This document shows positions 12,701 through 21,869 of a stretch of 64,000 bases of DNA, one piece after another. Below the pieces are notes generated by a model, which worked only from the letters and a program-made list of their open reading frames with translations, was not told where the DNA came from and did not search any database. Made by a program: the position numbers and the translations under genes. Source of the DNA: Amblyomma americanum (Eukaryota > Arthropoda > Arachnida > Ixodida > Ixodidae); the NCBI RefSeq assembly GCF_052857255.1, contig NC_135497.1:181569478-181633477 (forward strand), read 5' to 3'. Every line of letters starts with the position of its first letter. Positions within the stretch are counted from its first letter, which is position 1.

Positions 12701-13257
12701 AACACTGTATCACAGTCCGTGGCATTCTGTACTGCTCTCCTGGCCAATCACAACAGTAAACGAAATCAGCTTTTTTAATGTTTGACTACAATAAATAAGC
12801 CAGGCACCAAAATTCTAGAGCTTTTAATTTCGGCCAGCTTTTAATTTCGACCCCCTGAGGTTCTTTAACGCGCATGACATCGCACAGTACACGGGCCTCT
12901 AGAATTTCGTCTCCATCAAAATTCGACTGCCGCGGCCAGGAAGATAAGTATTGGTTTTCAAGTACAAAACTGTAAGAAATCTTAATTTCCAGTTGACGAA
13001 AGAAGTACTTACACTCCTTTTTCAAGGACAACGACATCAGTGAGGCCATGGTCTCGAGCCAAATGGTATGCTACCGAGCAACCTACAACACCACCACCAC
13101 AGATGACAACACAAGCTTCACTGGGCAGGTCCAAGGGGCCAGGGGGTGTTTTCTCAACAGCTTGCCCGGCATTTGCAAGCCGCAAGTTACTGAGAGTACT
13201 ATACTGGCCATACCGGTAGAGATCTATGAGCCGCAGGGGCAGCCTTGGTGACCTAAC
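630..13257 (-). CDS. mitochondrial FAD-dependent DAO-family protein, PDPR- or SARDH-like, N-terminal part (spliced, partial)
   Basis: Four minus-strand exons, 13257-13013, 4901-4771, 2746-2665 and 711-630, have GT donors and AG acceptors and join without a stop (incoming phases 0, 2, 1, 2; the last exon ends in phase 0). They encode about 180 residues: a leader rich in Arg and Leu, a dinucleotide-binding motif [14 protein letters not shown], a second Gly-rich stretch [15 protein letters not shown], and the segment [15 protein letters not shown]. This is the N-terminal FAD-binding order of the DAO superfamily that includes the pyruvate dehydrogenase phosphatase regulatory subunit, sarcosine dehydrogenase and dimethylglycine dehydrogenase. 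I favour the PDPR-like branch because of the GS-LLLA-TKDRL pattern, but this is inference. The family acts in mitochondria in one-carbon metabolism or in control of pyruvate dehydrogenase. The remaining exons must lie left of base 1. The 8.1-kb intron is filled with transposons. Confidence 0.8.
1150..1875. mobile_element. decayed pogo/mariner-like DNA transposon remnant in an intron
   Basis: The left side (from about 1156) reads TATTTACTCATGTAATTTGC followed by a second TAATTTGCATA. The right side (about 1845-1868) is close to its reverse complement, TATTTACTTGCATAATTTGC. The interior is GC-richer than the surroundings and contains a short open frame at 1282-1533 (83 codons) with no domain I recognise. 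This looks like a Tc1/mariner/pogo-type element with subterminal AATTTGC repeats and decayed content. Confidence 0.4.
2665..2746 (-). CDS. PDPR/SARDH-like exon 3
   Basis: An 82-bp exon lies between the acceptor ATATCTTCTTCAG and a perfect GTAAGT donor. Incoming phase 1 makes a Gly codon across the junction, followed by [16 protein letters not shown] and [10 protein letters not shown]. This equals the segment after the helix in the family that carries the G(S)-hydrophobic-A-x-T/N-xx-R signature. It is too short to stand out as an open frame; phase agreement with both neighbours is the main support. Confidence 0.7.
4771..4901 (-). CDS. PDPR/SARDH-like exon 2 ([11 protein letters not shown] segment)
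   Basis: A 131-bp exon follows the acceptor TTTGCTTGTTTCAG and ends at GATACAG before a GTATAT donor. One base completes the codon split at the previous donor, then 43 codons follow and one base is left over. The residues [16 protein letters not shown] and the [11 protein letters not shown] segment match the conserved region after the first FAD strand in DAO-family dehydrogenases. The reading frame is open beyond both ends by chance, so splice sites and family pattern, not frame length, set the limits. Confidence 0.75.
7011..7455. repeat. large inverted repeat (hairpin), arms about 175 bp
   Basis: The left arm, starting TATTAAATAGCGTGCGCTAA, is nearly the exact reverse complement of the right arm ending TTAGCGCACGCTATTTAATA. 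The pairing continues through the GGACGAACACAGGAAACTTG block and the AGATATAAAAGCGCGTCTGG block. The loop is about 95 bp. It lies inside the hAT remnant and overlaps antisense copies of the same short open frame on both strands. Confidence 0.85.
7637..7834 (-). pseudogene. hAT-family transposase C-terminal fragment
   Basis: A 65-codon open stretch contains [18 protein letters not shown] followed by [11 protein letters not shown]. This is the hAT C-terminal dimerisation signature: a hydrophobic P-L-L stretch, then S-N-A-x-x-E-R-x-F-S. It stops immediately afterwards and no upstream catalytic region can be read in the same frame. It is a relic of the surrounding element and not a host exon. Confidence 0.55.
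8142..8300 (-). repeat. tRNA-derived SINE, type B, fragment
   Basis: On the minus strand this matches the body of the full copy at 56854-57169: the GATGTCAGTGCACGTTA-like core, the GGTGGTCGAAATCATT box, GGAGCCCTCCACTACGG and a TTTCTTCTTTCACTCCCTC tail. The tRNA head is degraded beyond recognition. It directly abuts the right end of the hAT remnant. Confidence 0.65.
8551..8860 (-). repeat. Ruka-type tRNA-derived SINE (type A), with 67-bp internal duplication
   Basis: Read on the minus strand it has a tRNA-like head (GTGGCTCAGTGGTTATGGCG, then a GTTCGxxCCC B-box region), then GGAGGCGAAATTCTAGAG, the core GTGCACGTTAAAGAACCCC, and the tail GTTAAACCCCCxxAAxCCAAT. The segment at 8688-8754 is repeated at 8755-8821 (tandem, 67 bp, a few differences), so this copy carries two B-box regions. 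Type A copies recur through the window. Confidence 0.85.
8995..9217. repeat. palindromic MITE with TA-flanked terminal inverted repeats
   Basis: The left end TATAAGAGAGTTATAGTATA and the right end TATGCTATAACTCTCTATA are inverted, and the pairing continues through GATCCGCTACCGT and ACGGTAGCGGAT. The interior is GC-rich (about 9030-9180). It sits within longer AT-rich sequence whose beginning at 8949 (CTGTAGAACCCCGCTATAGT) looks like a pogo/Tigger end, so one element may be nested in another. Confidence 0.6.
9430..11880. repeat. 2.4-kb inverted module with circularly permuted block order
   Basis: Three blocks occur twice in opposite orientation: a (about 9440-10020, inverted about 10915-11490), b (about 10085-10290, inverted about 10670-10890) and c (about 10292-10620, inverted about 11510-11870). 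On the plus strand the first copies run a-b-c. Read on the minus strand the second copies run c-a-b. Copies share obvious words such as CATGGCCAACTCCATGG, GCATATTTTCCGACGCCTA and CACGCACACGGAC with scattered differences. Short open frames in the blocks resemble each other but match no family I recognise. The module is GC-richer than the intron around it, suggesting inserted foreign or mobile sequence. Confidence 0.6.
12843..12940 (-). repeat. Ruka-type SINE fragment
   Basis: A minus-strand fragment that on the plus strand reads GGTTCTTTAACGCGCATGAC, ATCGCACAGTACACGGGCCT and CTAGAATTTCGTCTCCATC. The tRNA head and the 3' tail are missing. It lies in the intron directly downstream of the PDPR-like exon at 13013. 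Confidence 0.75.
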
Positions 13258-13263
13258 CTGCAT
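13013..13263 (-). CDS. PDPR/SARDH-like exon with presequence-like leader and FAD GxGxxG motif
   Basis: The exon ends at a GTAAGT donor (13012-13007) after codons for LEKG. Its left limit is ambiguous. An AG at 13259-13258 with a pyrimidine-rich tract could be the acceptor, giving exon start 13257. Alternatively an in-frame ATG at 13263, overlapping the same AG, could start translation; the leader beginning [20 protein letters not shown] would then be a plausible mitochondrial presequence (several Arg, hydrophobic spacing, few acidic residues). The nucleotide-binding motif GGGVVG and the acidic end of the second beta strand (VVVLEKG) lie in the last 40 residues, as expected for a Rossmann fold. 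Confidence 0.72.
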
Positions 13264-13299
13264 AGCAATTAACAGGAGCAATATTCCAAGAGAAACATT

Positions 13300-14290
13300 A
13301 ACAAAGACAGAATCATTGTGAAAAAATAGAATTAATATAAAGCAATGCCTTAAAAATTCCTACAGCAGTGCTCTTTCACACCAGCAGCGGCATACTAAAA
13401 TGTTTTCTTTACGTAAGAACAGTATGCAGCCACAGAACTTGAAAGAAGTGCAGTTTTTTGGAGGGGGCTGTGATCAGCTATGGAAGAGCTTCAATGCTAC
13501 CTTACAAGTGAATTACAGATAAGTCAGCACTTATACAACTGTCATCAACTTGCTTGTCATGAAACAGTGAATTTTTTTCATTATTTGAAGACAATTCTAC
13601 CACAGAATAAAAGTGCAAAGACCTAAATACTGTACAACATTCGCCAATGAAAGCTATTTTAGTATTGTATTTCTAAGTAACAAGTACCCACAACTGCCTG
13701 CTAATGTCAGCTCTCAACAACAACAAAAAAAACTTTCCAGGCAACAACCTAAAGCACACAAGAAGAGCTTACTACTGAATTATTCTGTTCTTTGGCTTGC
13801 CAAACAGCTCCATATAATGAATATGCCTTTTCCCTAATGTTCAGCATGTTCTCTACACAAATGCTAATGATCAATAAACAAGACTACAAATGAAAACTTT
13901 CCACATAAAAAAGAGTAAAAATCCAACTCATAATTTACCAGATACCTGATCAGTGCTTAGGAAGGAAATACCAAAATGCAAAGGCATACACAAAACAGTC
14001 CTTGAAAGGCATAAAAAAAAACACTAAATTGTCTACAAGTCTAATAAAGTATAATTTCCAAGCTGATTCAACTCTAAAGAAAAAGCAGACATGTAAAAAC
14101 AGCAGCATGAATGTTTAAAGCAATGCCAACAGAAATTCAAATTAATCATGGGACAAAAAAAAAATTCAGAAAACATCCAAGCTATGGCATTAAAATCGTT
14201 TCGCACATAATGGCTTCCAATTTATTGACTTCAAGCCTAGTGCTTGGTAATTAAATGTGTATGCAAAAGTTGGTGACATTTACGGTACAT
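13300..14290. other. AT-rich sequence without recognised gene
   Basis: This stretch lies upstream (minus sense) of the PDPR-like exon. It may contain the 5' exon and promoter of that gene, but no convincing ATG exon, CpG-rich block or TATA-type promoter could be picked out. Simple A-rich runs dominate. Confidence 0.4.
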
Positions 14291-14305
14291 TAACTGCAGG
14301 ATTAA

Positions 14306-14824
14306 GGGAGTGGAAACACCAAATTTTTTGGATTGATGCGTCTGCCATTAGCAAACATGAATCGCCATGTTGAATTTGTCAACGCTCAATAAATAATTTG
14401 TAACTGAATTTTTCTCTCCTCTGTAGTTTCAGTTTTGGTTTCAGTTGTCAGAAGATTGTTGTGACATCACAAGTGAGCATGTGATCACGTGAGGCACACA
14501 AAAACTGAAAATAACCGCTGCTTTGTCATTTTAATTCATTCAAGTTCTAACCCTAAACTGCTCCAGAAGCCGGAATGGCAGCAAGTGAATGAAGAGCTAT
14601 CATATTGAAGATTTTGTGTGTCTTATGTAATATACACACTTGTGACGTCACAACCATTGCCTGGTAACTGAAACCAATACTCAAAATACAAAGGAAAAAA
14701 AAATTCCATTACAATTTATTTACTGAGCACTGACAAATTCCACATGGTGATCCATGTTCACTAAAGGCATATGAATGATTCGAAAACAAAAATAGACTAC
14801 AAAAATTTTGGTATGTCTACCTCT
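14306..14824. mobile_element. TTAA-flanked palindromic MITE
   Basis: TTAA at 14302-14305 and 14825-14828 flank the element. The ends are inverted (GGGAGTGGAAACACCAAATT at left; AGAGGTAGACATACCAAAAT on the other strand at right). Most of the interior is one imperfect palindrome, with AATAATTTGTAACTGAATTT pairing with the later AATTTATT-containing arm and TGTGACATCACAAG with CTTGTGACGTCACA. No coding capacity. TTAA targets suggest a piggyBac-type mobiliser, which is inference. Confidence 0.65.
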
Positions 14825-14990
14825 TTAAAAGAAGCAGTGCCATGTCATTGCAGCTCTCCAAGCCACAGCATCCATGTTCACTAAAGGCATATGAATTATT
14901 CGAAAACAAAAATAGACTACAAAAATTTTGGTATGTCTACCTCTTTAAAAGAAGCAGTGCCATGTCATTGCAGCTCTTCAAGCCACAGCA
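14751..14990. repeat. tandem duplication, 2 x 120 bp
   Basis: The 120-bp unit beginning TCCATGTTCACTAAAGGCAT at 14751 is repeated in register at 14871 with only two visible differences (GAATGATT versus GAATTATT; CTCTCCA versus CTCTTCA). The unit joins the right end of the MITE to about 60 bp of its flank, so duplication happened after MITE insertion and recently. Confidence 0.95.
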
Positions 14991-15429
14991 TGCACATTTT
15001 TTTTTTTTCAGTTGATGTAAAATACCTAGTGTTTTTTTCATAATGCTGAGGTAATAACCACCAAGTCTGACTCCCGTCTAAAGCGGCAGAAATCACAGGC
15101 ACAGCAGGCAGCTACTGTAGGATGGCAATCTGAGGGATGGCTTTAAGTTGTGCAACTGCGCAAATATTATGCGTGTGCAGTTACTACTCCTTCAGACAAC
15201 ATAGAATTAAGCAATTGAACAATCTGAAACCTGATACCAGAACAAAAGTTTTTCAGAAAATTAATTATGAATCACTGGCACACACCATACTGTGACCTAC
15301 AACTAGTGGGGGCACATACAGGAAAAAAATACTATCAAACTTAGTAAAAATGCCCAATTTATGGTAACTTTTTTTTTTAGAATAGTGCACAAGACATTAG
15401 TATACATCAATCCCCAAGAGGAATCCACC

Positions 15430-15800
15430 GGCAGTCCGGCACCCACTTAACTTATAATTCAATTTATTTTTGACGTTTTGTTTTGGTTGATTCAATATTA
15501 AGGTCATATGAGGCATACAGAAACTGGAATTTAATAGGTGCTTCATTGTTTTAATTCTCTGCTCCAAGAGCAGGCAGTACAACAAATGAACAAGCAGTTC
15601 TTAAATTGCTGCTTTTGCTTGTCTAATGTGACTTCAATGTAGCCTCAACTAGTTTGTGATGTCAAAGCACCATTCTTTGTTGAAACCAAAACCGAAACAA
15701 AGTGAAAGAAATGAACTGAATTATTAATAATTTACTGGGAATGTGTAAATTCCATGTAGCGATCCATTTTTACCTATGTCTTTGCATCATTTCAAAGAAA
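15430..15800. repeat. degraded copy of the TTAA MITE family
   Basis: The same palindromic core is seen: AATTTATTTTTGACGTTTTG near the left, a vertebra-like run GGTGCTTCATTGTTTTAATT in the middle, and AATAATTTACTGGGAATGTG with ATTCCATGTAGCGATCCAT at the right. The left terminal repeat is lost. Confidence 0.5.
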
Positions 15801-15938
15801 AAAAAAACACAACAAAAATGCCCAGATTCCCTAGTGAAGGCCAGAAAGAGAACTTAAGGAAGCATGATGGTCCTCTAGATTCTTTGGTGGCCATATCAAT
15901 CCTCAATATCTTGACACCTCCACAATGCAGTGAGAGAG

Positions 15939-15958
15939 GGGGGGGGGGGGGGGGGGGT
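15939..15958. repeat. poly-G run
   Basis: About 19 consecutive G follow GAGAGA. Long G homopolymers can form G-quadruplexes and are prone to length errors, so the exact length in the assembly should be treated with caution. Confidence 0.9.
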
Positions 15959-16838
15959 AAAGAGCATTTTGCAGGCCTACACAAGCTGTTCTGCCATCGA
16001 CCGACTGAACAGGCTCCGTGTTGTGTTTTATGTGTGGGTTGTAGATTGCTCACAATTAGGGCAAATTTTATGTCAATATCTGGGACTTCATTATTACTTC
16101 AAGGTATTACTTCAAGGGTAACTGGACCACCTTCCCGGCACAGCCAGTGTTGAGGCAGCTCATACTATAGGTCAAGTACCAGGATGGACTGACAGTGCTA
16201 ACATTCTGAAAAGTGCTAGCGATTTCATGCATCACTGGCTATCACAGTTTCGAGCAGAGTACAATACCCCAAGACACTGTTATCACTGTCACTACAAAAC
16301 CCTCACCACCTTCATCATCAGCCTGACTACACCCACCGCAACACAAAGGCCTCTCCCATATCTCTCCATTAACCCTCTCCCTCCCCCCCTTACCAACACC
16401 ATAACATGCCACAAATTATACATGCAAAACCATACATCCAAATAAAGTATCATATTATAACACAGAAAAACAAACTCCACAATGTAACTATTGGGACCTG
16501 CCTAAGTTCATTTTAATTTTCCAAGTAGCTCAAATAAGGAACACAGATTTACATTTCATCAAATAAACACAAGGTGATTCCACGAAAGATCAACTGCCTA
16601 AATATTTCAAAAATTTTAATTTTCTCGATCATTTTGCATATTATGAACACATTATTCAGTAGGCCAACAGTGAATTTCGTTTTGTGAAAACACTAATATT
16701 TGAGGAAAAAATATTATAAACGACGTCGTGGCAAAGGCAGAGTTAAGCACAGATGAATTTCGCAAATTTGCAATGACGTAGGAATCTAGATGTGAAAGCT
16801 ATGATGGATATATTTTTCATGCTAAATGTACAGGTGAG

Positions 16839-16994
16839 CAGGGGGCGGCAGAAGGTTAGGTGGGCGGATGAGATTAAGAAGTTTGCAGGCAAAGGGTGGA
16901 TGCAGCTGGCAAAGGATAGGGTTAATTGGAGAGACATGAGAGAGGCTTTTGCCCTGCAGTGGGTGTAGTAAGGCTGATGATGATGATGATAATG
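16839..16994 (+). mobile_element. 3' fragment of an RTE-like LINE with 13-bp target-site duplication
   Basis: The 13-base word ATGTACAGGTGAG occurs at 16826-16838 and again at 16995-17007, directly bracketing the fragment. Inside, one frame encodes the C-terminal end of a LINE protein (RWADEIKKFAGKGW followed by MQLAKDRVNWRD and ending ALQWV before TAG), a pattern I associate with RTE/BovB-type ORF ends. The tail is a (TGA)n repeat. The severe 5' truncation and duplication are the marks of target-primed reverse transcription. Confidence 0.8.
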
Positions 16995-17321
16995 ATGTAC
17001 AGGTGAGAAGGAATATGGCACGCTTATTTCCACCATTTTGAGGAAGTTGTTGCTTGCTGGAAAAAATTTCGAAAGCGACACAAGTGTCAAACGAGGCTAC
17101 CTTCAGGAATTTTTTTCTCCGCAAATATAAAGCATCCCTCGTTCAAATTTGCACAATAGACAAGCATCTAGGTGCTAAAAGAGTGTGCCGACTTTCATTG
17201 CTATATAGTATAGGAAAGTACAAGAAATATTGCCCTAAATCTGGTATTTCTGAATATAGTAGTTTTTTTCAAAAATCAAAGGATCAAAATCCAAGGAAAA
17301 AAAAGCCCATCTCCAATTTTT

Positions 17322-18909
17322 CTTATTGATCCCGCGGCCTCTACTGAACTCCGCACAGACGCCTGCGGCTTTGGATCGGAGCAGTGCTGGCACAACGCTC
17401 CCGGTTCAGACCGCGCCATTGCGCATGCTAGCCACCTGCTTTCACCTGCCGAGCGAAATTGCTCGATTACCAAACGTGAGTGCCTCGCCCTGGTTTGGGC
17501 TGTAGCTAAATTCCGGCCATAGTTGTTCGGGCGTGCTTTTCCTGTTGTCACGGACCACCATGCCCTTTGCTGGCTGTCCTCACCGAAAGATCCTTCTGGG
17601 CGTCTTGGCCGCTGGGCGCTACGCCTTCAGGAATATTCGTACTGTTGTGTACAAGTCTGGTCATCTTCATCAAGACGCTGATTGCCTGTCTCGGTACCCT
17701 GTCGAGACACCTGATCTCAGAGACACTGACGATATCCCTTCCCTGTTTAGCATTTCTGATCTACACAACACCGCCGAGGAGCAACGCAAGGACCCATATT
17801 TGCAAACTATCATCAAGGGCCTCAGCTCTGGAAGCTCGAAGTGCTCCCTGCAGCTCTTCGATACCAAAAATGGCATCCTCTATCACCACAACTTCCGTCT
17901 TGACAAGCCCTCCCTCCTTCTAGTCATTCCCCAGCAGGTACGCTCCTCTATAATCGCAGAACTCCATGACCTGCCTGCAGCTAGACACCTTGGTGTGGCA
18001 AGAACTTGCAACCGGATACGGCGCCGCTTCTTTTGGCCTGGATTATACCGTACAGTCCGGCGTTACGTCACCACTTGCGACCTCTGTCAATGCAGGAACA
18101 AGCCTTCGACACCACCTCCTGGTCTTCTGCACCCTATAAGACGTGCCCGTGGAGCCGTTCCACCGTGTAGGGCTCGACCTCCTTGGACCATTCCCGGCCT
18201 CGGAATCCAGAAATAAGTGGGTCGCAGTAGCCACCAGCTATGCCACTCAGTACGCGATCACCTGTGCATTGCCTACGAGCTGCGCGACCGATGTCGCCGA
18301 CTTCCTTTTGCACAATCTTATTCTACAACATGGCGGCCCTCGTCAATTACTCACGGACCGCGGACGCTATTTCATGTCCCGAGTTGTTGACGACATCCTG
18401 CGCTCATGTTCTACCAAGCATAAGATTGCCACAGCATACCACCCGCAGACGAACGGGCTAACCGAGCATTTGAGCCGGACATTAACAGACATGTTATCTT
18501 GAGACATGCCGTCCTGCCTTTGGACACACTCGTCCCATCAGCTGACCGTCCCATCACCGCCTACGCCCGTGACGCCATTGCTCAAGGTGAAGACCTTCGC
18601 GAAATCGCCCATAGTCGGCTCCAAGCGTCCCAGCAAGCACAGAAGTCTATGTACGACAATCGCCATCGCCACACCACCGAAGAACCGGGGTCGCTCGTTC
18701 TTCTGTGGTCCCCTTCCCGCCACGTCGGTCTCTCTGAGAAACTTTTGTCCCCCTACCATGGCCCTTATCGTGTGGTGCGTCAGGCCACCGACGTCACGTA
18801 TGAAGTTGCTCCTCATACACCTGCATCCTCATCATGTAGACCACCCACCGATATTGTTCACGTTATGTGCCTCAAGCCCTACCACGTTGCTGCTCTATCA
18901 CCGGCCTAA
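17322..18909 (+). pseudogene. degraded Ty3/gypsy pol: RNase H end, integrase and C-terminal domain
   Basis: From 17325 a frame encodes the RNase H segment (DPAASTELRTDACGFG, then SITKRECLALVWAVAKFRP) with a TAG at 17520-17522 and a frame change near 17640. The HHCC zinc-binding region (HDLPAARHLGVART, YVTTCDLCQCR) lies at about 17960-18100. A second frame break near 18150 is followed by the catalytic core with DLLGPF, LTDRGRYF and NGLTEHLSRT. Roughly 60 codons are then missing near 18500, followed by the GPYRVVRQATDVTYEV C-terminal motif. Gag, protease and RT are absent. It is related to, but clearly diverged from, the element at 46.9-52.2 kb. Confidence 0.85.
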
Positions 18910-18941
18910 CGCCGGGACGGCGCTCGTGCCGCCGGGGGTCA

Positions 18942-19092
18942 TGTTACGACGAAGTGGCCTCTCACATGAAAGGACGAACGAAGAAGAGGAAGTTAATGTG
19001 GCTCCCTGTTCGCGTCGGTGCTCCCTGCTAGGAACTCTTCATTCTAACCCCTAACGCTTTTAAATAAATGTAAATAGTATTTCCCCGTAACA
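18942..19092 (+). repeat. 3' LTR of the degraded gypsy element
   Basis: The 151-bp block starts TGTTACGACG and ends CCGTAACA, a perfect 6-bp inverted terminus TGTTAC/GTAACA. It follows a G-rich tract (GCCGCCGGGGGTCA) that would serve as polypurine tract. No matching 5' LTR is found upstream. Confidence 0.75.
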
Positions 19093-19099
19093 ATTTGTG

Positions 19100-20440
19100 C
19101 ACTTTGAATGGATTTCTGCCGTGGCAAACCACTTAAACAGCCTGTCTTAGTCAACCTTTTCCAGACACAGAGGCTACTTTTGCAACATTTATTTATTTAC
19201 AATACCCTTGAAGACCACTAGGGGTATTACATTAACGGCAGTAATATGCAATTACAACATAGTTGATGGATGAAACAGAGATGAAACCCTGCAATCTTCA
19301 CTTCAAAGTTGCAGCAAATGGCAGCATGTCATTTCAAACAAGTGCAAATGTGCAGACACGGTTTGCAGCTCTCGTTGCACGTATTGGCACAGGCTTTATG
19401 CAGACAGCGCTTAACTTGTTCTGCATGAAAACAGCACTGGGCTCAGCTAGTGTCGAGATGAATTGTTGAGACCAGATTTTCACTGGAACAGCAGTAAATG
19501 CCATCAAAAGTATCTGGATGCAACAGAATTCCAACTATCTTCAGTACCTCCATGCAAGTGGCAATGTGAATTCCAGCCAATCGATTTCTTATTTTGTTTA
19601 TTTCCGCCAGTTTTCCTTCGTGCCTGATACAATTTTTCACACAACCCAGTTTCTAAACGATGGCTAGAAAATACTGCGCCTTGGACATGAACCTATCCCA
19701 GGAATATAAGTTTGAAGGTTTCAGGTACAAAATTCCATGCATCTCTTGTACGAGTGCAATCTTTAGGACAAATTCTCACCTCCGTTTATGCAGAAAATAA
19801 TACCTTGATATCGTTCAGAGGGAAAACAGGGATGAGAAGGCAAATAATGCAAAAAAGTTGTGCGAATAATACTTGGTGCCAAATAAAACAGTCGCCACGT
19901 TTTCAAACATGTGCAAAACGCAGTACGCCACAAAACTACGAACAGAAAACTGAAACCAAGGAAGGTCAAACGGCATCACCAGATGTAATCGTGATCACTT
20001 ACTGGTGCCATGTTTGTCAGCCACAGATAGGACACTTCTGCATATATCACAGTTAAATTACGATGTTCTTGCTGTCAAGAACACGCACAGCTACAGCCTC
20101 TTTCTTCATGCAGCCAATGCAGCGTAACACTACGACCAAACTTTTGCGACTAAACCACCAGCACCAACACACCGCTGCGCGCCGCTATGCTTGCAAACTG
20201 GATTTTATGTCGATGTTGCTGCTGGATGCGGCGCCTAGGACCTTAATACGTCGTACGCAAGCAACTTATTTTAGCATTTTCAATACAACAAATAATATTA
20301 AAATGAACAATTATAAATTAATTTATTTTCATGGCGTTAAGTTATTTTTCGTTCTATGCTGCCGTTTTCAATTATTTTTACCTAAGTAGTACACATATCG
20401 ATCGCTAGGGGTGAAAACAAACTTTTCTTTGAACGCATTG
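19100..20440. other. AT-rich intergenic sequence upstream of the elongation factor gene
   Basis: No conserved protein is visible. A few short frames overlap each other on both strands without any recognisable motif. The last 150 bases before the eEF1-gamma gene are very AT-rich, with no clear TATA box. Confidence 0.4.
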
Positions 20441-20451
20441 TCCTGTTTCGC

Positions 20452-20460
20452 CTCCTTTTC
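20452..20460 (+). promoter_or_regulatory. TOP/TCT-like pyrimidine start tract
   Basis: CTCCTTTTC lies 14 bases before the ATG. mRNAs of ribosomal proteins and elongation factors in animals start at a TCT initiator and carry a 5' terminal oligopyrimidine tract under mTOR control. A second candidate is CTTTTCTTT at 20422-20430. Which one is used cannot be decided from sequence. Confidence 0.45.
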
Positions 20461-20473
20461 GGCGCTGGTCAAG

Positions 20474-21766
20474 ATGGCAACCGGTACCCTGTACACGTGG
20501 AAGGACAATTTCCGTGCCCACAAAATCCTTATCGCTGCCAAATACAGCCAGTTCAAGCTCAAAGTATGCTGCGAGGCTCCAGACTTCGTATTCGGCGACA
20601 CCAACTGCTCTCAATCTTTCCTCGAAAAGTTCCCGCTTGGCAAGGTACCGGCTTTTGAGACTTCCGACGGTCAAGCGATCACCGAGAGCAATGCCATCGC
20701 CTTTTACGTCTCGAACGACCAGCTTCGGGGCAAGAACCTGCTCGAACAAGCGCAAGTTATCCAGTTTCTCACTTTTGCTGACTGCGAGATCCTGCCACCA
20801 GCTTGCACGTGGGTGTTTCCCTGCCTCGGGGCCATCCAGTACAACAAGCAGGCCACGGAGCGGGCGAAGGAAGACGTGAAGAAAATCTTGTCATACCTCA
20901 ATGCTCACCTGCTGTTGAAGACCTACTTGGTCGGTGAGCGCATCACTCTCGCTGATATTGCAGTTTTTACTGCCCTCTTGCCCCTCTACAAGCTTGTCCT
21001 GGAACCTGCTTTCCGAGGTCCGTACTCAAATGTCAACCGATGGTTTGACACCCTTGCCCACCAGCCTGAGTTCCAGGCTGTGCTTGGGGAGGTTGAACTG
21101 TGTCAAAAAATGGCCCAGTTTGATGCAGCTCTCTACGCTGAGGTCCAAGGCAAGGCTGGAAAGAGCGCTGGCGCGTCCAAGAAGGCAGAAAAGAAAGACG
21201 CCAAGCCGAAAGACGAGCCCAAGTCCAAGGCGGCTTCTGCCCCAGAACCCGACGACGACTTGGAACCGGCGCTAGCTGAGCCCCCCAAGAAGGATCCTTT
21301 TGAAGCTTTCCCCAAGGGAACGTTCAACATGGACGACTTCAAGCGCTGCTACTCGAATGAGAGCGAGACGGTTTCAGTCCCATACTTCTGGGAGAAATTC
21401 GATAAGGAGCACTACAGCATCTGGTTCTGCGAGTACAAGTACCCAGAGGAATTGACCCAGGTATTCATGAGCTGCAACCTGATCTCTGGAATGTTCCAGC
21501 GCTTGGACAAGATGCGCAAGCACGCTTTTGCTAGTGTCATTCTTTTTGGCGAGGATAATAACAGCAGCATCTCTGGCATCTGGGTTTGGAGGGGACATGA
21601 GCTGGCTTTCAAGCTCTCTGAAGATTGGCAGGTTGACTACGAGTCGTATGACTGGAAGAAGCTGGATGCTGACACACCTGAGACAAAGAAGCTGGTCGAC
21701 GAGTACTTCAAGTGGGAAGGCGACTTCAGCGGCAAGAAGTTCAATCAGGGCAAAATATTCAAATAA
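20474..21766 (+). CDS. eEF1G: translation elongation factor 1-gamma (eEF1B gamma subunit), intronless
   Basis: The 430-aa protein is complete and similar in length to other animal eEF1-gamma proteins. An N-terminal thioredoxin-like GST domain (about 1-85, with KVPAFE and [12 protein letters not shown]), an alpha-helical GST C domain (about 90-215, with [12 protein letters not shown]), a Lys/Ala/Pro-rich linker (about 225-275) and the eEF1-gamma C-terminal domain (about 276-430, with [26 protein letters not shown] and SGIWVWRG) follow in order. It anchors the eEF1B nucleotide-exchange complex that recharges eEF1A with GTP. The ATG at 20474 (AAGATGG, good Kozak) is chosen because the open frame upstream begins only at a GTG. 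No intron interrupts it, unlike the other genes here. There is no poly-A tract behind the gene, which argues against a recent processed copy. Confidence 0.95.
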   Translation: MATGTLYTWKDNFRAHKILIAAKYSQFKLKVCCEAPDFVFGDTNCSQSFLEKFPLGKVPAFETSDGQAITESNAIAFYVSNDQLRGKNLLEQAQVIQFLTFADCEILPPACTWVFPCLGAIQYNKQATERAKEDVKKILSYLNAHLLLKTYLVGERITLADIAVFTALLPLYKLVLEPAFRGPYSNVNRWFDTLAHQPEFQAVLGEVELCQKMAQFDAALYAEVQGKAGKSAGASKKAEKKDAKPKDEPKSKAASAPEPDDDLEPALAEPPKKDPFEAFPKGTFNMDDFKRCYSNESETVSVPYFWEKFDKEHYSIWFCEYKYPEELTQVFMSCNLISGMFQRLDKMRKHAFASVILFGEDNNSSISGIWVWRGHELAFKLSEDWQVDYESYDWKKLDADTPETKKLVDEYFKWEGDFSGKKFNQGKIFK

Positions 21767-21843
21767 GCCCATATGTTATGCGCACAAGTTAGTGCCAGCC
21801 TACCAATTAATTTGAGGCATTTTGGCTTGACATGGTTGAATGA

Positions 21844-21849
21844 AATAAA
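21844..21849 (+). terminator. polyadenylation signal AATAAA of eEF1G
   Basis: AATAAA lies 78 bases after the stop codon and is followed after about 20 bases by a GT-rich stretch (TTCTTGTGGTGTCATTTTTG), the usual downstream element. The 3' UTR would be about 95-100 bases, normal for translation-machinery genes. Confidence 0.75.
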
Positions 21850-21869
21850 CCATGCTTATATGCATTCTT

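Noticed and set aside
14751..14990. CRISPR-like repeat
   Set aside because: Two adjacent 120-bp copies without spacers: a tandem duplication in a eukaryotic genome.
18506..19054. 182-codon frame at the end of the degraded gypsy fragment
   Set aside because: The recognisable integrase C-terminal motif is in the overlapping frame at 18499-18909; this one runs on into the LTR.
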